From: Spirochaetota bacterium
GTDB taxonomy: Bacteria > Spirochaetota > Spirochaetia > Treponematales > Rectinemataceae
DNA: 64,000 nt
Reading direction: 5' to 3'
Assembly (NCBI GenBank): GCA_022711355.1
Contig: JAKLFE010000012.1
Coordinates: 26,922 to 90,921 of the forward strand
Made by a program: the position numbers and the translations under genes. Below the pieces are notes generated by a model. The model did not search any database, was not told the DNA's origin, and saw only the letters and a program-made list of their open reading frames with translations. Positions 57,213 to 64,000 of the stretch are shown here, in pieces (the first letter of the stretch is position 1; every line of letters begins with the position of its first letter).

Positions 57213-58510
57213 TGGACTGGCGAGCCCAGTACCGCGAGCGGCTGACGACCGCCCAGGAGGCGGTGAAGCTGATCGGGCCCCGCGGCCGCGTCGCGCTCGG
57301 CCACGCCGCCGGCGAGCCCGCGGCCCTCGTCGCGGCCATGGTCGCAAACCGCGCGGCCTACGCGGGCCTCGAGATCGTGCACATGGTGAGCCTTGGCCGG
57401 GCGGCCTACGCCCAGGGGGGCATGGAGGGCAGCTTCCGGCACAACGCCCTCTTCGTCGGCCCGCGGACGAGGGAGGCGGTGCGCGAGGGCAGGGCCGACT
57501 TCACGCCCTGCTTCTTCCACGAGATCCCGGAGCTCTTCTCGACGGCCCTTCCCCTCGACGCCGCCCTCGTCCAGGTCTCGCCCCCCGACAGGCACGGCTT
57601 CTGCAGCCTGGGCGTCTCGGTCGACTACACGAAGGCGGCCGTCGAGGGCGCCAAGCTCGTCATAGCCCAGGTCAACCCGCGGATGCCCCGGACGATGGGC
57701 GGGAGCTTCGTGCACGTCTCGCGCCTGGACCGGATCGTGGAGGCGAGCGAGGAGCTCCCCGAGCTCCCGCGCTCCGCGTTAGGCGATGTCGAAATGGCCA
57801 TAGGGGAGCGCTGCGCGGCCCTCGTGCGCGACGGGGACTGCCTCCAGCTCGGCATCGGGGCCATCCCCGACGCGGTCCTCGCCTCCCTCAAGGGCAAGCG
57901 GGACCTGGGCATCCATTCCGAGATGATCTCCGACGGGGTCGTCGACCTCGTCGAGGCCGGGGTCGTCACCTGCTCGCGCAAGAGCCTGCACCCGGGCAAG
58001 ATCGTCGCCACCTTCCTCATGGGGACGCGCCGGCTCTACGACTTCGTCGACGACAACCCCCTGGTGGAGCTCTACCCCGTCGACTACGTCAACGATCCCG
58101 CGGTGATCATGCGCAACGACAACCTGGTCTCGATCAATTCCTGCGTGCAGGTCGACCTCGCCGGCCAGGTCGCCTCGGAGACGGTGGGGCCGGCGCAGAT
58201 CAGCGCCGTGGGCGGCCAGGTGGACTTCGTGCGCGGCGCGGCCATGAGCCGCGGCGGACGATCCATCATCGCCATGAGCGCGACAGCCAAGGGCGGGATC
58301 TCGAAGATCGTCGCCCGGCTCGACGAGGGGGCGGCGGTGACCACCTCGCGGAACGACGTCGACTACGTCGTCACCGAGCATGGAGTCGCCCGCCTCAAGG
58401 GCCTGACGCTGCGCCAGCGGGCCCGCGCCCTGATCGGCATAGCCGCCCCCGAGGCCCGGCCCGCCCTCCTCGAGGCCTGCAGCCGCCTCTTCCCGCGCGG
58501 CCTGGACTGA
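57212..58510 (+). CDS. 4-hydroxybutyrate CoA-transferase (Cat2/AbfT-like)
   Basis: A 432-residue acetyl-CoA hydrolase/transferase-family protein. The catalytic glutamate is E237 in GIHSEMISDG, next to the position (238) known in the clostridial 4-hydroxybutyrate CoA-transferase. LQLGIGAIPDAVLASL and GGQVDFVRGAAMSRGG form the CoA sites. Start GTG overlaps the abfD stop (TAG/GTG share a base). It moves CoA from acetyl-CoA or crotonyl-CoA to 4-hydroxybutyrate, giving the dehydratase its substrate. It is the last gene of the rightward sigma54-type operon. Confidence 0.92.
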   Translation: MDWRAQYRERLTTAQEAVKLIGPRGRVALGHAAGEPAALVAAMVANRAAYAGLEIVHMVSLGRAAYAQGGMEGSFRHNALFVGPRTREAVREGRADFTPCFFHEIPELFSTALPLDAALVQVSPPDRHGFCSLGVSVDYTKAAVEGAKLVIAQVNPRMPRTMGGSFVHVSRLDRIVEASEELPELPRSALGDVEMAIGERCAALVRDGDCLQLGIGAIPDAVLASLKGKRDLGIHSEMISDGVVDLVEAGVVTCSRKSLHPGKIVATFLMGTRRLYDFVDDNPLVELYPVDYVNDPAVIMRNDNLVSINSCVQVDLAGQVASETVGPAQISAVGGQVDFVRGAAMSRGGRSIIAMSATAKGGISKIVARLDEGAAVTTSRNDVDYVVTEHGVARLKGLTLRQRARALIGIAAPEARPALLEACSRLFPRGLD

Positions 58511-58623
58511 AGGCTCGGCGGGCTGCCCCGCGCGCGAGGGGCCGGTCCGTGGCGGGCCTCGCCGGAAGGCCCCTTGCGCTCCCCGGCCGGAGCGGCGCAT
58601 CCTACGGCCTCGAGGGGGAGGCC

Positions 58624-59199
58624 ATGCTCCGTTCCATCTGCGTCTACTGCGGCTCGAGCCTGGGCGATAAGCCCGAGTACGCCGAGGCCGCCCGGGCCTG
58701 CGGCCGCGAGATCGGGCGGCGGGGCCTGCGCCTGGTCTACGGGGGCGGGAACATCGGCACCATGGGCGAGCTCGCCCGGGCCGCCCTCGGGGCGGGAGCC
58801 GAGGTCCTCGGCGTCATCCCGCGCAGGCTCTACGAGCTCGTCGACCACGTCGAGCTGACCGAGCTCGTCGTGGCCGAGGACATGCACGAGCGCAAGGCCC
58901 GCATGGCCGAGGAGTCCGACGCCTTCATCGCCCTGCCCGGGGGCATCGGCACCTTCGAGGAGCTCTTCGAGGCCTGGACCTGGAGGCAGATCGGCTTCCA
59001 CGCCAAGCCGGTGGGCCTCCTCGACGTGGCCGGCTTCTACCGCCCCCTGCTCGGCTTCCTCTCGAAGGTCTCGGAGGCGGGCTTCCTCAAGCCCGCGGCC
59101 CTCGCCGACCTCCTCGTGGAGGAGGATCCCGGCGCCCTCCTCGATGCCCTCGCGGCCAAGGGCCCCCCAGCCGAGCTGAAGCTCAAGGAACGGCGCTAG
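58624..59199 (+). CDS. LOG-family (TIGR00730) nucleoside 5'-monophosphate phosphoribohydrolase
   Basis: A 191-residue Rossmann-like protein. It starts MLRSICVYCGSS and has the family motif PGGIGTFEELFEAWTWRQ near residue 105-120 (PGGxGTxxE), plus YGGGNIGTMGELA. Members cut AMP and cytokinin monophosphates to free base and ribose-5-phosphate. The ATG at 58624 follows a GAGGGGGAG site. It is 113 bases after the CoA-transferase gene with no clear promoter, so read-through is possible. Confidence 0.9.
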   Translation: MLRSICVYCGSSLGDKPEYAEAARACGREIGRRGLRLVYGGGNIGTMGELARAALGAGAEVLGVIPRRLYELVDHVELTELVVAEDMHERKARMAEESDAFIALPGGIGTFEELFEAWTWRQIGFHAKPVGLLDVAGFYRPLLGFLSKVSEAGFLKPAALADLLVEEDPGALLDALAAKGPPAELKLKERR

Positions 59200-59235
59200 C
59201 CCGCGGCCCAGCCGGCTCGCCGCGGCGCGGCCCGC

Positions 59236-59260
59236 CGGCGAGCCGCGGCGCGGCTCGCCG
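59236..59260. terminator. GC hairpin after the LOG gene
   Basis: CGGCGAGCCGC (59236-59246) pairs with GCGGCTCGCCG (59250-59260), an 11-bp stem with a 3-base loop. It sits 37 bases after the stop and 17 bases before the -10 of the next gene. Related words (GGCTCGCCGCG) occur just upstream at 59214. Confidence 0.5.
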
Positions 59261-59277
59261 CGATGCCCTCTATCCGC

Positions 59278-59283
59278 TATACT
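59278..59283 (+). promoter_or_regulatory. -10 box of the pseudouridine synthase gene
   Basis: TATACT lies 7 bases before GTG 59291. There is no ribosome site and no recognisable -35 in the preceding GC hairpin region. The same TATACT-N7-start layout occurs at the M48 gene. Confidence 0.45.
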
Positions 59284-59290
59284 CGCACTC

Positions 59291-60283
59291 GTGAAATCAC
59301 GCAAACCCAACATCCCTCCCGGCGCCCCCGGCCATCCCCGCGAAGGCGGCGCGGAATCCGGGAGCCGGGCTCGGCGCCCTGCGGAAGGGGGCTCCCGGCG
59401 CCCCGCCCAGGCCGCGCGGGGGCCGCGGCCCCCGTCGAGGGGAAGGATCGAGCTCCTCTACGAGGACGCCGAGCTCGTCGCCGTGGACAAGCCGGCCGGA
59501 CTCCCCGTCATAGCCGGAGATGGCAGCAGGGCGAAGTGCCTCCTCGAGCTCGTGACCGCAGCCCTGCGGAGGAAGAATCCCAAGGCGAGGGCCGCCTTGG
59601 TCCACCGCATCGACCGGGACACCTCGGGCATCGTCGTCTTCGCGAAGAGCGGCGAGGCGAAGCGCCTCCTCATGGGCGATTGGGAGCGGCTCGTGACCGA
59701 GCGCCGCTACCTGGCCCTCGTCGAGGGCCGGATGGAGGGCGCCTCGGGCCGCCTCGACTCCTGGCTCGTCGAGGCGGGGCCGAGCAGGGTCCGCCTGGCC
59801 GAGGCCGGGGAGCGGGGGGCGAAGCGGGCGCTGACCCAGTGGAAGCTCCTCGCCTCCGCTCGGGGCTTCAGCCTCGTCGAGCTCGAGCTCGAGACCGGGA
59901 GGAGGCACCAGATCCGGGTCCAGCTGGCGGGCATCGGGCACCCGGTCGCGGGGGACGAGCGCTACGGGGCCCGGGGCGATCCCCTGGGCCGGCTGGGCCT
60001 CCACGCGGCGAGCATAGCCCTCGAGAATCCCGTATCGGGCACGGCGGTCAGGGTGGAAAGCCCCTGCCCCCCCGAGTTCCTCGCCCTCCTCGAGCTCCCG
60101 CCGGCCCGGGGAAGGCTCAGCGGCCGCGACGGGCCTCCCTCCGCTTCTCGGCCCGAAGCGCGAAGCGCCGCGCCTCGAGCTCGCGCTCCCGCAGCCGACG
60201 CGCGGCGCCGGACTCCTCCCTCGAAGCCTCGCGGGCCGCGGAGAGAGCCGCCCGGGAGCGCGAGGAAGGGCCGCGGGACATAG
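59291..60283 (+). CDS. RluA-family rRNA/tRNA pseudouridine synthase
   Basis: A 330-residue protein with a basic, disordered first 50 residues. The catalytic domain (about 52-275) has DAELVAVDKPAGLPV, the active-site aspartate in VHRIDRDTSGIVVFAK, and LETGRRHQIRVQLA. RluA enzymes isomerise specific uridines in 23S rRNA or tRNA. Which uridine cannot be read from sequence. The last 55 residues, from about base 60117, run antisense to yjdF and are Arg/Pro-rich with no family match, so the folded protein ends near residue 276. Start GTG 59291. Confidence 0.9.
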   Translation: MKSRKPNIPPGAPGHPREGGAESGSRARRPAEGGSRRPAQAARGPRPPSRGRIELLYEDAELVAVDKPAGLPVIAGDGSRAKCLLELVTAALRRKNPKARAALVHRIDRDTSGIVVFAKSGEAKRLLMGDWERLVTERRYLALVEGRMEGASGRLDSWLVEAGPSRVRLAEAGERGAKRALTQWKLLASARGFSLVELELETGRRHQIRVQLAGIGHPVAGDERYGARGDPLGRLGLHAASIALENPVSGTAVRVESPCPPEFLALLELPPARGRLSGRDGPPSASRPEARSAAPRARAPAADARRRTPPSKPRGPRREPPGSARKGRGT

Positions 60284-60551
60284 CGTTCCGGGCCTCCCTG
60301 AGGGCGCGCTTGGGATTGAGCCGGCGATCGCCCGGGGGCTCCTCGCCTCCTCGGCCGGGCTGTGCCCCGGGCCAGGGGCGCTCCGACCTGGGCATGAGAT
60401 GATAGGAATGGAGCATGAAGGCGAGGAGCTCGGCGTTCGAGGGCTCGGCTCCGAAGACGTGGCGGGCCACGACGAGCTTCCCGGCCTCCTCGGACTCGAG
60501 GAGGCCGACCCAGAAGGGCCCTTCGAAATAGACGGTGAATACGGCGCGCAT
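60117..60551 (-). CDS. YjdF-family protein (DUF2992)
   Basis: A 144-residue protein. The N-terminus FTVYFEGPFWVGLLE, the motif ARHVFGAEPSNAELLAFML, the short NPKRALREARNAM and the basic Arg/Lys/Glu-rich tail ending EARRGR match YjdF over the whole length. Its function is unknown; in Firmicutes its gene is often controlled by the yjdF riboswitch, which binds azaaromatic compounds. The 3' third overlaps the end of the convergent pseudouridine synthase gene by 167 bases. The conserved tail of YjdF makes this frame the real coding one in the overlap. Confidence 0.85.
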   Translation of the reverse strand: MRAVFTVYFEGPFWVGLLESEEAGKLVVARHVFGAEPSNAELLAFMLHSYHLMPRSERPWPGAQPGRGGEEPPGDRRLNPKRALREARNAMSRGPSSRSRAALSAAREASREESGAARRLRERELEARRFALRAEKRREARRGR

Positions 60552-60670
60552 CGCGTTCCCCCGGGCGGACTACCCCCCGGCGGGGAACGGACGGCGCCGA
60601 CGGCGCTGGCTACTGGACCGGGCCCTGGCGGGCCCGGCCTGCCGGACTACCTACCGGCACGTGTTTTCTT
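60552..60670 (-). promoter_or_regulatory. Structured leader of yjdF (riboswitch candidate)
   Basis: Minus-strand bases up to the ATG hold a stem GCCGG/CCGGC (60641-60645 with 60654-60658), an 8-bp stem CGGGCCC-type (60618-60625 with 60630-60637), and a 5-bp stem GCGCC/GGCGC near 60594-60606. The last stem, GTTCCCC/GGGGAAC (60555-60561 with 60582-60588), includes the only ribosome-site-like Gs next to the start. GTAGTCC is repeated in the loop areas of the first and last stems. I could not match it to the known yjdF RNA consensus from memory. Confidence 0.45.
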
Positions 60671-60678
60671 CCCAACCG

Positions 60679-60695
60679 AAAACTGAGTTTCTCAG
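60679..60695 (-). terminator. Short terminator of the DEAD-box gene
   Basis: A small stem CTGAG/CTCAG with an AAA loop, followed by TTTT on the minus strand, 71 bases after the helicase stop. The stem is only 5 bp. Confidence 0.5.
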
Positions 60696-60765
60696 CGATG
60701 ATACCGGAGCGGCCGGCTCACGGCAAGCCGGGACGATGCGGCCTCGGCGAGGCGCGCGGCCCGCG

Positions 60766-62181
<1,416 letters not shown>

Positions 62182-62186
62182 GAGTA

Positions 62187-62247
62187 TCCTTGCATTCGGT
62201 AGTTAAGCAAAAGAGCTTATTCAATAATATAGCACAAAATGCAAGGA
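62187..62247 (-). promoter_or_regulatory. Inverted repeat in the helicase leader that covers the ribosome site
   Basis: TCCTTGCATT (62187-62196) and AATGCAAGGA (62238-62247) are perfect 10-base complements. On the minus strand the second arm is AATGCAAGGA-TACTC-ATG, so the AAGGA Shine-Dalgarno sequence is paired in the folded form. The 41-base loop and the arms are AT-rich against a GC-rich genome. A TATATT or TTATTG box in the loop might be the -10. Confidence 0.6.
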
Positions 62248-62298
62248 CAAGCATAGTAGCGCATAAGCCGCGTTATAACGCAGGCAATATGCCAGCGT

Positions 62299-63204
62299 TC
62301 ACGGTAGGTCGATGATTTCCTTGATTTTCAGGGGAGTATCGTAGTCGAAGTTGCTCCCCAGGAGCTGCGAGACCCGCTCAGCCCCCGCGCCCTCGAGGGA
62401 GGCGAGCCTCCCCGAGCGCAGGGAGGCGAGCAGCCTCCCCTGCTGTCCATCGACGGTCACCGTGAAGGCTGGCGTGGCTCCATAATTCCACTCCCATGAG
62501 CCGAGACGCTCCCGTACCGCATCGAAGCGAGCCCGGTCCCAGCCGGGGCCGGCCAGAAGCCCCTCGATGGGCAGGGGGGACGGTCCCCCGGCGACCTTCG
62601 TGGCGAGGGCGGCGGCGAGCTCCTCGACCTTGAGGCCGGGGAGGAGCTCGCCGAGGTTCGCCGGCCGGCCGGGCACGGAGGCCAGGGCCTTGGGGAGGGC
62701 CAGGGGAATCCCGCCCAAGGAGGAGGCCAGCCGCCCCAGGTCCGCGTTGACCAGGAGGGTCCCATGGTGGAGGACCCGGGCCGCTTCGAGCCGCCGGGCC
62801 GTGCCCGAGAGCTTCCGGCCCGCGAAAGGCGAGGGCTCGTCGACGAAGAGGCCGCCGCGGGGACCGGGGCTCGCCGTTATCCCGAGATCGCGGAGGGCCG
62901 CCGCGATGCTTCCCAGCTCAGCCTCGGGATCGTGGCGGGAGCGCGGCAGGAGGAGCGCCCAGTTCAGGTTGCCCTGGTCGTGGTAGACGGTCCCGCCACC
63001 CGAGATCCTGCGCAGGACCGGCAGGCCGGCCCCGGGCGAGATCTCGGCCCAGGGATTCTGGTTCCGCCCGAGGACGAGGCAGGGCGCGTTCACGTAGAGG
63101 AAGAGTACGGCCTCGAAGCCGAGGGGGGCGCCGAGGAGGCATTCCTCCAGGGCGAGGTTGACGCGGGGATCGAGGCTCGAGGAGCTGAGGGCCTGGAATC
63201 TCAT
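62299..63204 (-). CDS. Lipoate-protein ligase A-like protein
   Basis: A 301-residue protein. The signature RRISGGGTVYHDQGNLNWAL near residue 65-85 binds lipoyl-AMP, LGRNQNPWAEI contacts the substrate, and GRKLSGTARRL (near residue 130) supplies the conserved lysine. The C-terminal 90 residues form the accessory domain with WEWNYGATPAF. The enzyme activates free lipoate and transfers it to E2 or GcvH. The start is the ATG at 63204. It follows CheX by 28 bases on the same strand, and about 120 bases of AT-rich sequence follow it. Confidence 0.9.
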   Translation of the reverse strand: MRFQALSSSSLDPRVNLALEECLLGAPLGFEAVLFLYVNAPCLVLGRNQNPWAEISPGAGLPVLRRISGGGTVYHDQGNLNWALLLPRSRHDPEAELGSIAAALRDLGITASPGPRGGLFVDEPSPFAGRKLSGTARRLEAARVLHHGTLLVNADLGRLASSLGGIPLALPKALASVPGRPANLGELLPGLKVEELAAALATKVAGGPSPLPIEGLLAGPGWDRARFDAVRERLGSWEWNYGATPAFTVTVDGQQGRLLASLRSGRLASLEGAGAERVSQLLGSNFDYDTPLKIKEIIDLP

Positions 63205-63232
63205 GGGAGGCTCCGAAGGGCCCGGGGCCGGC

Positions 63233-63694
63233 TCAGCGCTTGGCGCAGATGTCCACTTCGAAGGAGCCGGCCTCGACCTCGAAGCCTAAGGCTATCACCG
63301 GGGCTATGTTGGGCCAGCCGATCTTGTGGTTGGGGCCGCGCACGACGACGGGAGGGGCTATCTCGAAGTCCAGGCCCCCGGAGGAGGATGCGGCCCCGGC
63401 GATGATGTTGCAGAGCTCGCCGACGAGGCCCCCCTCGAGCTGCCGGCGCTCGGCCTCGCTGCCGGCATGGACTCCCGAGCCGGCGAGGAGCTTGCCCGCG
63501 AACTCCTCCGTGAAGCGCACCGCGATGACGCCCTGGACCGAGCCGGCGAGGCCCACGAGGCCGGTCAGGCCCCAGCCGTGCTCGTCGGAGCGGGACAGCT
63601 CCGAGGCCTCCATGGGGCGGGCGTCGATGCCGAACATGTCGCGGAAGGTGTTCTTCGCTGCCTCGGTGAAGGCCGAGACGATGCCTTGATCCAT
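63233..63694 (-). CDS. CheX-like chemotaxis phosphatase
   Basis: A 153-residue CheC/CheX-family protein. The motif GGLVGELCNIIAGAAS near residue 90-105 supplies the E-x2-N pair that contacts CheY-P. GVIAVRFTEEFA and PPVVVRGPNHKIG are the neighbouring beta blocks. CheX dephosphorylates CheY-P and is the main CheY phosphatase in spirochaetes. The frame is open to 63745; the ATG at 63694 has a GGGGGAAACG site and the expected N-terminus MDQGIVSAFTEAAKNTF. It is divergent from the gene at 63757. Confidence 0.9.
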   Translation of the reverse strand: MDQGIVSAFTEAAKNTFRDMFGIDARPMEASELSRSDEHGWGLTGLVGLAGSVQGVIAVRFTEEFAGKLLAGSGVHAGSEAERRQLEGGLVGELCNIIAGAASSSGGLDFEIAPPVVVRGPNHKIGWPNIAPVIALGFEVEAGSFEVDICAKR

Positions 63695-63715
63695 CGTTTC
63701 CCCCGTTTTGGCGCA

Positions 63716-63744
63716 TTGCGGTCGCGGCGTGGCTGGTATATACA
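63716..63744 (+). promoter_or_regulatory. Promoter of the gene at the right edge
   Basis: TTGCGG (63716-63721), exactly 17 bases, TATACA (63739-63744), 12 bases before ATG 63757 and no ribosome site. Confidence 0.45.
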
Positions 63745-63756
63745 ATAATCGCAGCG

Positions 63757-64000
63757 ATGGAACGCAACAAGGGGCATCGGCTCTTCCTCGTACTCCTGGC
63801 CCTGCCCTTCCTCGCCCTCGGGGCCTACCTCGCCGACCTCCCCTTGCCCATCCCGGCCTTCGCCCTGCCCTGGCGGAGCTATTTCGCCCTCTCCAAGGAG
63901 GTCGAGCCCTCGGCCCTCGCCGCGAGCTTCCGCAGGGGCGAGTCCTACGCTTCCCTGCCCGGATCCCTGCGGAGGATGCCGCGGCGGGAAGGGGCGGGCG
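63757..64000 (+). CDS. Secreted or membrane protein, N-terminal part only
   Basis: Eighty-one codons are visible. MERNKGHRLFLVLLALPFLA and the following LGAYLADLPLPIPAFALPW form a hydrophobic signal or anchor, then comes YFALSKEVEPSALAASFRRG. The family is not recognised. The 3' end is outside the window. Confidence 0.55.
   Translation, partial: MERNKGHRLFLVLLALPFLALGAYLADLPLPIPAFALPWRSYFALSKEVEPSALAASFRRGESYASLPGSLRRMPRREGAG

Overview
The window is a chromosomal segment of a very GC-rich spirochaete, most likely a free-living or gut-associated anaerobe of the Treponema lineage. The main reason is the block fliD, two flagellar-neighbourhood genes, a small gene, tsaE, tsaB and an HD-GYP gene at the left edge. 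As I recall it, this is the gene order around TP0872-TP0877 of Treponema pallidum. An RfuABCD-like ABC operon and a CheX gene agree with this. No phage, integrase, transposase or CRISPR array was seen.

Layout. 0-5.5 kb: motility, c-di-GMP and t6A-tRNA genes. 5.5-9.8 kb: an acetyltransferase-like protein, tRNA-Met(CAT), an M48 protease, a methyltransferase and PlsC. 9.8-16 kb: four extended SDR (epimerase-like) genes interleaved with a CPBP membrane protease-like gene and a LEA-type lipid-face protein. 16-19.3 kb: flavodiiron protein and P5C dehydrogenase. 19.3-20.6 kb: a decayed molybdenum-hydroxylase locus, followed by intact ppnP and xdhC. 22-30.4 kb: carAB, an orphan Na+-pumping decarboxylase beta/gamma pair, a secreted protein and mnmA. 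30.4-35 kb: a BMP-type ABC importer. 35-38.9 kb: a MerR-controlled operon of polyol dehydrogenase, FGGY kinase and class I aldolase. 39 kb: tmRNA. 39.4-48.2 kb: a three-gene envelope operon containing a 1593-residue protein of unknown function. 48.2-58.5 kb: a catabolic cluster with a sigma54-type activator in the middle. 58.5-64 kb: LOG protein, pseudouridine synthase, YjdF, DEAD-box helicase, lipoate ligase, CheX and a partial gene.

The most coherent system is the 48.2-58.5 kb cluster. A sigma54-type activator gene lies between two near-consensus -24/-12 promoters. One drives a two-subunit DUF5058-type membrane protein and an M20 amidohydrolase leftward. The other drives an AstE-like deacylase, an iron alcohol dehydrogenase, 4-hydroxybutyryl-CoA dehydratase and 4-hydroxybutyrate CoA-transferase rightward. 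I infer uptake and hydrolysis of an amide-linked four-carbon compound, followed by fermentation through 4-hydroxybutyryl-CoA to crotonyl-CoA. The other candidate for something undescribed is the envelope operon (39.4-48.2 kb): a transglutaminase-like barrel protein, a beta-helix lipoprotein and the giant protein.

Regulatory signals were read by eye. Several genes have a good -10 box only 5-8 bases from the start codon and no Shine-Dalgarno sequence, which suggests leaderless mRNAs. The DEAD-box helicase and yjdF leaders can fold so that their ribosome sites are paired. All functional calls come from reading the translated sequences; no database search or folding program was run.
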